Of a DNA stretch of 64,000 nt, positions 53,275-60,324 are shown piece by piece. This DNA comes from Bradyrhizobium sp. ORS 278 (GTDB lineage: Bacteria > Pseudomonadota > Alphaproteobacteria > Rhizobiales > Xanthobacteraceae). The stretch lies in contig NC_009445.1 of assembly GCF_000026145.1 (NCBI RefSeq), forward strand, positions 5,548,501-5,612,500. Direction: 5' to 3'. The position numbers and the translations under genes are program-made. The notes below the pieces were generated by a model. The model was given only the letters and a program-made list of their open reading frames with translations, had not been told where the DNA came from and made no database searches. Position 1 is the stretch's first letter. Each line of letters opens with the position of its first letter.

Positions 53275-54030
53275 ATGGCTACCGAGAGCACCATCAAGCT
53301 CACCGCCAATGACGGGCATACGTTCCAGGCGTTCCGGGCCGATCCGGCCGACACGCCCAAAGGTGCCATCGTCGTGCTGCCGGACGGCAATGGCAGCAGC
53401 AAGATCCGCAAGGTCGCCGACGCCTTCGCCGCGAGCGGCTATGTCGTCATTGCGCCGGAGCTGTCACCGCCAGCAACCGTTGAGCCCAAAGCAGACGGCG
53501 AGCCGCCGGCCGCCACACAGGATCCGGTCGCTCCTCTGCTCGCCGAAATCCAGTCCACCGTCGACAGCGTCAAGAACTGCGGCAAGGTGGCCGTGGTCGG
53601 CTATGGCGCCGGCGGCGGGCTCGCCTACAGCGCCGCGAACCGTGTGTCCGGGCTTGCCTGCGCCGTGAGCTACTACGCGACCGGCGTGGTCGACGCCGCC
53701 GGCGCCAAGCGCAAGGTGCCGACGCTGCTGCACTTCGGCGAAGCCGATCCGGTCGTGCCGTTTCCAGCCGTGAACATGTTCCGCGCCCATCATCCCGAAG
53801 TCAGCGCCTTCTCCTATCCGAATGCCGCCCACGACTTCGACGCCGAGGGCGCGACGTATGACGAAACGGCCACCGCGCTCGCCCAGGAGAGGACGCTCGC
53901 CTGGATCTCGCAATACGTCGTCGGCCAGCCGCCGATCACGCTGAAGAACGCCGGCGCCTATGCGCTCGCCAAGGTCGACAAGAAAAAAAAGAAAAAGGCC
54001 GATGACGACATGGGACCTCCGGCTGATTGA
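53275..54030 (+). CDS. Dienelactone-hydrolase-like protein lacking the nucleophile
   Basis: A 251-residue alpha/beta-hydrolase-fold protein of the dienelactone hydrolase family. The nucleophile elbow normally reads G-x-C-x-G-G; here it is VVGYGAGGG, with Gly111 where the Cys should be. The acid residue (LLHFGEADPVVP) and histidine (PNAAHDFDAEG) of the triad remain. The C-terminus has a run of six lysines (DKKKKKKADDD) encoded by an A-rich tract. It follows sufT by 36 bp. Probably not a working hydrolase; a binding role is possible. Confidence 0.8.
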   Translation: MATESTIKLTANDGHTFQAFRADPADTPKGAIVVLPDGNGSSKIRKVADAFAASGYVVIAPELSPPATVEPKADGEPPAATQDPVAPLLAEIQSTVDSVKNCGKVAVVGYGAGGGLAYSAANRVSGLACAVSYYATGVVDAAGAKRKVPTLLHFGEADPVVPFPAVNMFRAHHPEVSAFSYPNAAHDFDAEGATYDETATALAQERTLAWISQYVVGQPPITLKNAGAYALAKVDKKKKKKADDDMGPPAD

Positions 54031-54042
54031 TCATCCGTTGCA

Positions 54043-54297
54043 GTGAGCGCCGAGATGCTGCCGACCACCATCCTGATCGACGAGCGGCCGCGCTGCGTGG
54101 TGCGGCCCAACGACACCAAGGACCTCAACCGCTTCATCCGCAACGGCAAGACCTATCTGCTGGCGGAGATGCCCGAGGGCAAGATCACCCACCGCAACGC
54201 CAGCGAGACCGAGATGGCGCACTGGCAGAACGCGCTGGCCTTGCACCGCGCCTGGGGCGGCGATGATGAGAACTTCTTCGGGGTGCCGTTATATTAG
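54043..54297 (+). CDS. Small nif-cluster protein of unknown function
   Basis: An 84-residue soluble protein (TTILIDERPRCVVRPNDTKDLNRFIRNGKTYLLAEMPEGKITHRNASETEMAHWQNALALHRAWGGDD). I recognise no family. The GTG at 54043 and the ATG at 54055 are both possible starts; neither has a clear Shine-Dalgarno. It is 12 bp after the dienelactone-hydrolase-like gene and likely cotranscribed, at the end of the plus-strand block before a repeat and an IS element. Confidence 0.55.
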   Translation: MSAEMLPTTILIDERPRCVVRPNDTKDLNRFIRNGKTYLLAEMPEGKITHRNASETEMAHWQNALALHRAWGGDDENFFGVPLY

Positions 54298-54305
54298 TTG
54301 AGGCC

Positions 54306-54436
54306 CGTAGGGTGGGCAAAGGCGCCACCGGCGGCGGCGATTTAGCACAGCTCGATGTCCGCCGTGCCCACCATTCCAACGGCGGTATCTGGGGATCTAG
54401 CGGCCGGTGGGCACGCTTCGCTTTGCCCACCCTACG
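54306..54436. repeat. Bradyrhizobium-type palindromic repeat
   Basis: CGTAGGGTGGGCAAAG (54306-54321) is repeated in perfect inverted form at 54421-54436, and GTGCCCACC and GGTGGGCAC segments lie between. The CGTAGGGTGGGCAAAG unit is a familiar dispersed intergenic element of Bradyrhizobium and Rhodopseudomonas genomes. Confidence 0.75.
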
Positions 54437-54464
54437 AGGCTGTGAATCTTTCGATGCCTATTCT

Positions 54465-55859
54465 CGCTGACTATGATTCTCTGAGCGGAGCGGTTTGCTG
54501 GAGGTCATGATGGCTAAGGACGAGCTTTTCGATGGATTGCCGGAGCAGTCGGGTCCCAAAGCGCGGGAGCTTCCGAAGGGTGCGCCTCGTCTGCGGGTTC
54601 CGGAGCGCAACCAGGTCGAGCTGCGCGCGGTCGATATCGACAGCCTGATCGGGCAGGATCATCCGGCGCGGATGATCTGGACCTATGTCGAGACGCTCGA
54701 CCTGAGCGAGTTGGAAGACCGAGTGAAGGCGCGGGAGAACAGGCCTGGTCATCCGGCACCGTCGCCACGCCTTTTGCTGGCGCTCTGGCTCTATGCCACC
54801 AGCGACGGCGTCGGCAGTGCTCGGGCGCTGGATCGCCTGTGCGAGAGCCATGATGCCTATCGCTGGCTGTGTGGCGGGGTATCGCTGAACTATCACACGC
54901 TATCGGACTTCCGCGTCGGCTGTGCCGATGTGCTCGACCGCCTGATGAGCGAACATCTGGCGGCGTTGAGCGAGGCCGGGCTGGTCGATCTCGATACGCT
55001 GGCACAGGACGGGGTGCGGATCCGCGCCAATGCGGGGGCCAGCTCGTTCCGGCGCGAAGCGAGGCTGCAGCAGAAGCTGGCGGAAGCAACGGAGGTGGTG
55101 GAAGAGCTCAAGCGGGAAGTCGATGCAGATCCAGAAGCCAGCAACCGGCGCATCCGCGCGGCGCGTGAGCGCGCCGCACGCGAGCATAAACAGAAGGTCG
55201 AAGCGGCGCAGGCGGCGCTGGAGGAGATCAAGCGCAAGCGCCAGAAGCTCGAGGAAAAAGGCGGTAACGGCAAGAAGCCGAAGGAGCCTCGGGCCTCCAC
55301 CACCGATCCGCAGGCGCGGCGGATGAAGATGGCCGATGCCGGCTTCCGTCCCGCCTACAACGTGCAGGTCGTCAGCGCTGCAGCTGCGATGATCGTGGTC
55401 GCAATCGACATCGACAACAACGGATCAGACGGCGGCCTGATGCGACCGATGCTGGAGCGGCTGCGCGACAAGCTGCAACGCCTGCCCAGGCGCTACCTCG
55501 TCGATGGCGGATACTGCCGTGGCGACGACATCGAATGGGCGCATGGCCAGAACATCGAGATCTACTGTCCGCCGCGCTCGCAAAAAAGCGGTGTTGATCC
55601 TTATCTGCCCCGAGATACCGATGGCCCTGGTGTGGCGGCCTGGCGAGCGCGCATGGCGAGCGAAGCCGGCAAGGCTCAGTATCAGCTCCGCTCGCTGTGC
55701 GAATGCATCCACGCCCGCTGGCGCAACTGGGACCTCCGGCAAGTGACGGTACGCGGCATCGACAAGGTTCGCGCCGTCGTGAGCTGGTACGCGTTCACCA
55801 ACAACCTTCTGCAAGGATTGCACCTCATCGCCTGTCAAAAAGCAGCATCATAGTCGCCG
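54465..55859 (+). mobile_element. IS1182-type insertion sequence
   Basis: Imperfect terminal inverted repeats are seen: CGCTGACTATGATTCT (54465-54480) and, reversed, CGGCGACTATGATGCT (55844-55859), 13 of 16 matching, sharing the core GACTATGAT. They flank one intact transposase gene. The right repeat covers the transposase stop codon. No target duplication was recognised, so the exact ends are uncertain. Confidence 0.65.
54510..55853 (+). CDS. IS1182-family transposase
   Basis: A 447-residue DDE transposase that appears intact. The N-terminal DUF772-like domain is ELRAVDIDSLIGQDHPARMIWTYVETLDLSELEDRV followed by LLALWLYATSDGVGSARALDRLCESHDAYRWLCGGVSLNYHTLSDFR. The likely catalytic acids are D in LAQDGVRIRANA, D in YLVDGGYCRGDD and E in LCECIHARWRNWDLRQ. 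A charged coiled-coil insertion (residues ~175-255, Lys/Glu-rich) separates the first two. The start MAKDELF has GGAGG five bases upstream. Confidence 0.88.
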   Translation: MAKDELFDGLPEQSGPKARELPKGAPRLRVPERNQVELRAVDIDSLIGQDHPARMIWTYVETLDLSELEDRVKARENRPGHPAPSPRLLLALWLYATSDGVGSARALDRLCESHDAYRWLCGGVSLNYHTLSDFRVGCADVLDRLMSEHLAALSEAGLVDLDTLAQDGVRIRANAGASSFRREARLQQKLAEATEVVEELKREVDADPEASNRRIRAARERAAREHKQKVEAAQAALEEIKRKRQKLEEKGGNGKKPKEPRASTTDPQARRMKMADAGFRPAYNVQVVSAAAAMIVVAIDIDNNGSDGGLMRPMLERLRDKLQRLPRRYLVDGGYCRGDDIEWAHGQNIEIYCPPRSQKSGVDPYLPRDTDGPGVAAWRARMASEAGKAQYQLRSLCECIHARWRNWDLRQVTVRGIDKVRAVVSWYAFTNNLLQGLHLIACQKAAS

Positions 55860-55997
55860 GGAGCGGCATCCGAGGGATCCTCCGGGACAATCCGCCGCAC
55901 AGAGCCGCCCACAACGGCTATCCCGCGGCGACAGCCCCTCGTCGCAAACTCAGCCCTGAACTCAAATTGGCTCACAAGCTCTACGCCTCGTATCTCC

Positions 55998-56311
55998 GTC
56001 ATTGCGAGCGAAGCAGGGGCTAAACTGCACACCCTCTGTGTTGCCCCTGGATCGCTTCGCTGACGTTCGCGATGACGACTATGATTGACGCTTCGCTGTC
56101 ATGCCCGCGCAGGCGGGCATCCAGTATGCCGCGGCCTCTCGGTGGACTCACGGACGCCGCGGCGTACTGGACCGCCCGGTCAAGCCGAGCGATGACGCCG
56201 TGGCGGGGCGACACTGTCGACCATCGTCATTGCAAGCACAGCGGCGTAGCTAGGCGATCCAGAGTCCCGCACTCTGGATCGCTTCGTCGCCTTCGATTCC
56301 TTGCAATGACG
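55998..56311. repeat. Cluster of three palindromic repeat elements
   Basis: The 478-bp gap between the IS and the globin gene holds no gene but three inverted-repeat units. (1) CGTCATTGCGAGCGAAGC ... ATCGCTTCGCTGACG.. GATGACG (55998-56075). (2) GTCATGCCCGC..GCGGGCATCCAGTA ... TACTGGACCGC (56098-56200). (3) CGTCATTGCAAG (56225-56236) / CTTGCAATGACG (56300-56311) with an inner stem GATCCAGAGT/ACTCTGGATC. They resemble the mosaic palindromes scattered through Bradyrhizobium genomes. Confidence 0.7.
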
Positions 56312-56331
56312 ACTGAGACGGTGACCCGAAC

Positions 56332-56790
56332 TCACGGCGGCGCAGCCCGCGCGTCATGCGGATTGCCGGCCTGGTTGCGCATCCAGTCGGCGAGCTTGGT
56401 CATCGCGGCGTCGACGTCCTGCCGGGCCGCCACATCCGCCACCGTCTCATCGAGTGCGCCGCGCATGCACAGCAGCCAGGCGTCGCGCTCGGCGTTGCCG
56501 ATCGGAAATCCCATGTGGCGCTGGCGCAGCCGCGGATGGCCCTTCTCGGGCGAGTACAGTTTCGGGCCGCCGAGCCATTCCGAGAGATAGCGCTTCAGCA
56601 CGACCTTGATCGGTCCGAGGTTCGTGCCGTGCATGTCGCGGATCGTCTTGGCCTCGGGCAGCGTATCCATGCGGTGGTAGAACGACTCGACCAGGCGATC
56701 GATCACGGCGGCACCGCCGATCCGCTCATAGGGCGTGATCACCGGCCCTGTCGCAGATGTGTCAGTCTCAGTCGTGCCTGCGTCCGCCAT
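56332..56790 (-). CDS. Group II truncated hemoglobin
   Basis: A 152-residue 2-on-2 globin. TPYERIGGAAVIDRLVESFYHRMDTLPEAKTIRDMHGTNLGPIKVVLKRYLSEWLGGPKLY, with Y and W of the heme pocket, and HPRLRQRHMGFPIGNAERDAWLLCMRGAL, with the proximal His region. Such globins bind O2 or NO and could protect or supply nitrogenase; that role is inferred from its place at the 3' end of the nifB operon. The C-terminal ~20 residues are a disordered tail. Confidence 0.85.
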   Translation of the reverse strand: MADAGTTETDTSATGPVITPYERIGGAAVIDRLVESFYHRMDTLPEAKTIRDMHGTNLGPIKVVLKRYLSEWLGGPKLYSPEKGHPRLRQRHMGFPIGNAERDAWLLCMRGALDETVADVAARQDVDAAMTKLADWMRNQAGNPHDARAAPP

Positions 56791-56806
56791 CCAACCAGTC
56801 CCGTCT

Positions 56807-56974
56807 CTATTCGTCCAAGCTCGGCTGCAGGATCACCTCGGCCGGTGCGCCGGGCCCCTGCTCGGCCACGAGCTCCAGCGTATCGACCCGTGACAATCCG
56901 GCGCCGGAGTCCATCAGCACGATAGCGTCCTTGGGCATGCTGGCAAGAGCCTCGATCAGCTTGGCGACGGTCAC
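56807..56974 (-). CDS. Very small nif-operon protein
   Basis: A 55-residue protein starting at GTG (VTVAKLIEALASMPKDAIVLMDSGAGLSRVDTLELVAEQGPGAPAEVILQP), with GGGAGG four bases upstream. The pattern KLIEALxxMPxDAxVxxxxGxGxSxV resembles small proteins seen in nif clusters and phage genomes; function unknown. The longer frame from 57025 overlaps the upstream gene and was not used. Gap to that gene is 10 bp. Confidence 0.6.
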   Translation of the reverse strand: MTVAKLIEALASMPKDAIVLMDSGAGLSRVDTLELVAEQGPGAPAEVILQPSLDE

Positions 56975-56984
56975 GGGGCCTCCC

Positions 56985-57299
56985 TCATGCAGCGTCCTGA
57001 CCGGCGACAACAGCGCCGGTCTCATCGAAATGCAACGTCACCGGATCCTCGTCGAGCATGACGATCTCCGCACTGCGCAGAGCTCCGTTGGCATGGTAGC
57101 AATAGCGGTGCGTCAGCTCGATCTCGCCATAGACCACCTTCTCGAATCCGGTCAGCGCACCCGCGGCATTGAAATAGCCGCGGATGAACGTGTTGCGGTT
57201 CGACAGCTGCTCCGGCGCGATCGCCGTCACCAGCCGCAGCGGCAGCTTGACGCCCGTATACGAGACGAAGAACTGGCAGTCCTGTCCTGTACCCGTCAT
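56985..57299 (-). CDS. Conserved nif-operon protein of unknown function
   Basis: A 104-residue protein. It begins MTGTGQDCQFFVSYTGVKLPLRLVTAIAPEQLSNRNTFIRGYFNAAGALTGFEKVVYGEIELTHRYCYHANGALRSAEIVM. The pattern of short beta strands (GALTGFEKVVYGEIEL; GALRSAEIVM) suggests a small beta-rich domain. No catalytic motif. I place the start at 57299 and reject the longer frame. It lies between the 68-residue and 55-residue genes in the nifB operon. Confidence 0.6.
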   Translation of the reverse strand: MTGTGQDCQFFVSYTGVKLPLRLVTAIAPEQLSNRNTFIRGYFNAAGALTGFEKVVYGEIELTHRYCYHANGALRSAEIVMLDEDPVTLHFDETGAVVAGQDAA

Positions 57300-57337
57300 C
57301 GCGCCGCCGCTTCGTTCCTGGTTGAGGGCGCAACAGG

Positions 57338-57544
57338 TCAGGCTGCGGTCTTCAACGCCTCGATCTGGTCGCGCGTCGTCTTGAACACGCCGCGGCCGCC
57401 GGCAAAGGTCTGATAAGCCTTCAGGCCGATCGCCTCGCTGAGCTTGTTGAACCATTGCTGCGGCGTCAGGGTCGCCGGCCGCTCGCTGATCTCAGCGACG
57501 GTGCCATCCGGGGCAAAACGAACGTGGAGCGTGACGTTGTCCAT
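57338..57544 (-). CDS. Conserved small nif-operon protein
   Basis: A 68-residue protein (MDNVTLHVRFAPDGTVAEIS..., then LTPQQWFNKLSEAIGLKAYQTFAGGRGVFKTTRDQIEALKT). The same kind of small protein, with a TPQQWFNxLS core, is recalled from other diazotroph nif operons next to a 2Fe-2S ferredoxin gene. Function unknown. It is 12 bp after the ferredoxin gene. Confidence 0.65.
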   Translation of the reverse strand: MDNVTLHVRFAPDGTVAEISERPATLTPQQWFNKLSEAIGLKAYQTFAGGRGVFKTTRDQIEALKTAA

Positions 57545-57556
57545 GGGATCCTCCTG

Positions 57557-57865
57557 TTAAAGGCCCGAGCCGAAGCCGAGCAGCTCGATCTTGACGTTCT
57601 CGGTGCCGAGGATTGTCGCCTGGCAGGCGAGGCGCGACTTCGAGCCGACGCCGACGATGCTGTCGAGCTTCTCGTTCTCGAGCTTGCTGACCTTCGACAC
57701 GCCCTTGCGTCCTTCCTGCAGGAAGATGTGGCACGAGCCGCACTTGGCCTGGCCCTCGCACTTGTGCGGGATCTCGACGTCGGCGGCGAGCAGCGCCGCA
57801 AGAATGGTGGTGCCCTCACCCACCTCGATCGTCTTTCCAGAGGGCATGACCGTCAGAGTTGCCAT
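57557..57865 (-). CDS. [2Fe-2S] ferredoxin of the nif operon
   Basis: A 102-residue ferredoxin of the adrenodoxin/plant-type fold. The ligand cysteines are in HKCEGQAKCGSCHIF and RLACQATILG, the C-x5-C-x2-C ... C pattern. AAGGAG lies upstream of the ATG. In the nifB operon it is likely an electron donor to nitrogenase or to cofactor synthesis. Confidence 0.88.
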   Translation of the reverse strand: MATLTVMPSGKTIEVGEGTTILAALLAADVEIPHKCEGQAKCGSCHIFLQEGRKGVSKVSKLENEKLDSIVGVGSKSRLACQATILGTENVKIELLGFGSGL

Positions 57866-57900
57866 GTGGAGTCTCCTTTGCTGGTTGGATTCGCTCTATT

Positions 57901-59112
57901 TCAGTAGATCGCCGCGCCCGCTCCGACGTTGACCGAGGCGTCCTTCATCGTCGCGACGATGAAGGCGATCTGGTCGGTGGTCAGATGGACGTGGAACGGC
58001 AGGGCCACGACGCGATCGGCGACCTTCTCGGTCACGAGACAGTCGCCGCGGCGGTAGCCCATGTCGAAATAGTGCCGCTGCAGATGCAGCGGATTGGAAT
58101 AGGCGACAGCCTCGACCTGCTCGACGCGGAGGTCCTCGACGATCGAGTCGCGGCTCGACTTCGAGAACCGCGTCCCGAGATGCACCTGGTAGAGGAACCA
58201 GTTCACCTCGGTGACATCTGGCCCGACATAGGGGTCCTTGATGCCCTCGAACGATTGCACCTGGCTGTAATAGATCTGCTCGATCAGCCGGCGGCGCTCC
58301 AGGATCTCGTCGATGCGCTTGAGCTGCGCCAACCCCAGCGCCGCGGTGACGTCGCTCATGACCGCCTGATGCGACGGCGTGCCGCTGACCACGACCGAGC
58401 TCCGCTCGTCGAGCCGGTGCGAGCGGTGGCGGCGCACGGCCACGGCAATGTCGACGTCGTCGGTGACGACCATGCCGCCTTCGCCGCAGGTCAGCGCGAA
58501 TGGCTGCGAGAAGTCGAACACCGCGGCCGCGCCGAAGGTGCCGACCAGCGCGCCCTTGTATTTCGAGCCGATCGCCTCGGTGGAATCCTCGAGCAGCGTC
58601 AGGCTGTGTGCCTTGGCGATCGCCTGCAGCTCCGACCACTTGGCCGGATGGCCATTGGTGTTGCCGGCCAGGATCGCCTTGGTCTGTGGCGTGATGCGCG
58701 CCTCGATCTTGCTTGGCGCGAGCGTACCGGAATAATAGTCGATATCGGCGAACACAGGCTTGGCGCCGACAATGCTGATCGCATGCGCGACCTCGCGGAA
58801 CGAATAGGACGACGCGATCACCTCGTCACCAGGGCCGATTCCCAAGCCCCGCAGAACCAGGACAAGGCCAAGAGTCCCGCTCGGAACGGCAATGGCGTAT
58901 TTACGCCCAAGATAGGCGGCGAAGGCGGCCTCGAATTCCTCGACCAGCGGCCCGTGGGAGAGCCGCGGCGAGCGCAACGCGGCGTCCACGGCTGCGATCT
59001 CCGCCGTCGTGATGTCCGGATCGGACAGCGGAATGAAGCTGGCTTCGACCGGCGTCAGCTCGGCTTCGTCCTGCTCCTGCCGGTCGGCGTCATGCACCAG
59101 ATAGGGCTTCAT
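57901..59112 (-). CDS. DegT/DnrJ-type aminotransferase fold, PLP lysine replaced by Phe
   Basis: A 403-residue fold-type I protein of the DegT/DnrJ/EryC1/StrS family. Recognisable elements are SHGPLVEEFEAAFAAYLGRKYAIAVPSGTLGLVLVLRGLGIGPGDEVI, KPVFADID, NTNGHPAKWSELQAIAKAHSLTLLEDSTEAIGS (the cofactor Asp is D176) and CGEGGMVVTDD. The segment before GEGG normally carries the Schiff-base lysine (T-K-N); here it reads DFSQPFALTCGEGG, so residue 205 is Phe. The protein should not form an internal aldimine. It is central in the nifB operon, two bases after the preceding gene. Function unknown. Confidence 0.85.
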   Translation of the reverse strand: MKPYLVHDADRQEQDEAELTPVEASFIPLSDPDITTAEIAAVDAALRSPRLSHGPLVEEFEAAFAAYLGRKYAIAVPSGTLGLVLVLRGLGIGPGDEVIASSYSFREVAHAISIVGAKPVFADIDYYSGTLAPSKIEARITPQTKAILAGNTNGHPAKWSELQAIAKAHSLTLLEDSTEAIGSKYKGALVGTFGAAAVFDFSQPFALTCGEGGMVVTDDVDIAVAVRRHRSHRLDERSSVVVSGTPSHQAVMSDVTAALGLAQLKRIDEILERRRLIEQIYYSQVQSFEGIKDPYVGPDVTEVNWFLYQVHLGTRFSKSSRDSIVEDLRVEQVEAVAYSNPLHLQRHYFDMGYRRGDCLVTEKVADRVVALPFHVHLTTDQIAFIVATMKDASVNVGAGAAIY

Positions 59113-59114
59113 GA

Positions 59115-59375
59115 TCAGCTCCGCTTGGCCAGGATCAGGCCGGTGGCCTTCGAGGGATCGTCGGTCACACCCGCGCAGTGCTCGCTCGCGTCGAGCAGAT
59201 GCAGGTCGAACGCCGGATAGCTGCGGAACGGCGGCTCCGTGACGTCCGAGGCGTCGCACCGCGTCAGGACCAGCTTCGGAAAGCGCCGTCGCAGCTCGCC
59301 GAACGCCGCGCTGCCGGCGTCAGGTTGCTCGAGGACCTGCGCGATCTCATTAAGTTCCTGCTCGGCAAGCGCCAT
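59115..59375 (-). CDS. Small nif-operon protein of unknown function
   Basis: An 86-residue protein starting MALAEQELNEIAQVLEQPDAGSAAFGELRRRFPKLVLTRCDASDVTEPPFRSYPAFDLHLLDASEHCAGVTDDPSKATGLIL. The first half looks like two amphipathic helices with RRRFPKLVLTRCDASDV; the second half has the strand FDLHLLDASEHCAGVTDDPSKATGLILA. Such small proteins accompany DegT-like and nifZ genes in diazotroph nif operons. Function unknown. The long frame upstream is rejected. Confidence 0.65.
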   Translation of the reverse strand: MALAEQELNEIAQVLEQPDAGSAAFGELRRRFPKLVLTRCDASDVTEPPFRSYPAFDLHLLDASEHCAGVTDDPSKATGLILAKRS

Positions 59376-59392
59376 GTCACCCGTCCTTTTCT

Positions 59393-59749
59393 CTACTGCC
59401 AGAATATCCGCTCGGGATCGGCGTTCAGTTCGTCGACCGCCGCCGTCAACCGCTGGTGCACACTGTGCAGCTCCCAGATCCCTTGCGCGTGATCTCTCCA
59501 GAACAGCTTCCATATCGTCTTCGCGGGGTCGTGACGCAGCAGCGCCACATCGATCACCCCGCCGTCCTTGTCGATGTTGCGCGAGCAGCATGGACTGCGG
59601 ACCTGATAACCTTCATCGACCGGCACGACCGTCGGCTCGACATAGCGGTAACGCTTGCGCGACTTCAGCGCGCGCTCGATCCGCTTGCGATCCAACTCGT
59701 TGGGATGCGCGGGCAGGACAAAGCTGGGCTTGAGCGCGGCTGCCACCAT
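59393..59749 (-). CDS. Conserved nif-operon protein, possibly DUF3024-like
   Basis: A 118-residue protein with a KRIERALKSRKRYRYVEPTVVPVDEGYQVRSPCCSRNIDKDGGVIDVALL segment and the aromatic block IWKLFWRDHAQGIWELHSVHQRL. The layout (strand-rich, W-x-L-x-W block) is reminiscent of DUF3024 proteins, but I am not sure. It contains an adjacent Cys pair (CC). Function unknown. It lies 15 bp after the short nifZ gene. Confidence 0.6.
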   Translation of the reverse strand: MVAAALKPSFVLPAHPNELDRKRIERALKSRKRYRYVEPTVVPVDEGYQVRSPCCSRNIDKDGGVIDVALLRHDPAKTIWKLFWRDHAQGIWELHSVHQRLTAAVDELNADPERIFWQ

Positions 59750-59764
59750 GGCTGATCATTGTCC

Positions 59765-60004
59765 TTAGACCGGGACAATCTCCTCTTCGAGACAACCGAC
59801 GACGAGCTGTTCGCCGAACTCGACGAGGTAGATCGGCATGTTCGCTTCGGTATGGGTGCCGACCTGCACGATCTCACCCATGTCGCCGATGCCGACCAGC
59901 TTGGCTTCGGCCGGCGCATTCGGGAACGAGCCGTCATTGACGAGGTCGATCAGCGCCTTGACGCGCTGGCCCCATTGGTATTTCGGCATCCGCGGTTCGA
60001 TCAT
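59765..60004 (-). CDS. nifZ: NifZ-domain protein (short copy)
   Basis: A 79-residue protein consisting of one NifZ domain: PKYQWGQRVKALIDLVNDGSFPNAPAEAKLVGIGDMGEIVQVGTHTEANMPIYLVEFGEQLVVGCLEEEI. NifZ helps form the second P-cluster of the MoFe protein. It overlaps the longer NifZ copy by four bases, so two NifZ-type proteins are made together. Confidence 0.9.
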   Translation of the reverse strand: MIEPRMPKYQWGQRVKALIDLVNDGSFPNAPAEAKLVGIGDMGEIVQVGTHTEANMPIYLVEFGEQLVVGCLEEEIVPV

Positions 60005-60324
60005 GACCTGTACGCTCCCGGCAGCGGCAGCTCGTCCTCGGCCTCCCCGCGGGGGACAGTGGATTCGAGCTCCTTGCGTTTCATGCCGACGCGGTTTCCG
60101 CTTTCGAGAAACTCGACGCCGTAGATGTAGAATTGCTGCAGGAAGGTGCCGATCGAGACGACGTAGCCGATCTCGCCCTTCTTCGCGAGGATCTCGCCGA
60201 TCTCCTTGCCCGCATAGGTGCCGTCGTTCCGGATCGTGCGCTTCGCCTTCACTTTCTCGCCGAAGGTGAAGTATGGCGGCGCCGACAGCTCGACGACCTC
60301 GCTGTCACGAACGATGTTGCTCAT
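60001..60324 (-). CDS. nifZ: NifZ-domain protein (long copy)
   Basis: A 107-residue NifZ-like protein: PPYFTFGEKVKAKRTIRNDGTYAGKEIGEILAKKGEIGYVVSIGTFLQQFYIYGVEFLESGNRVGMKRKELE. The SH3-like NifZ core is clear; the C-terminal tail is short and acidic. It overlaps the LRV-FeS gene by four bases. Confidence 0.9.
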   Translation of the reverse strand: MSNIVRDSEVVELSAPPYFTFGEKVKAKRTIRNDGTYAGKEIGEILAKKGEIGYVVSIGTFLQQFYIYGVEFLESGNRVGMKRKELESTVPRGEAEDELPLPGAYRS

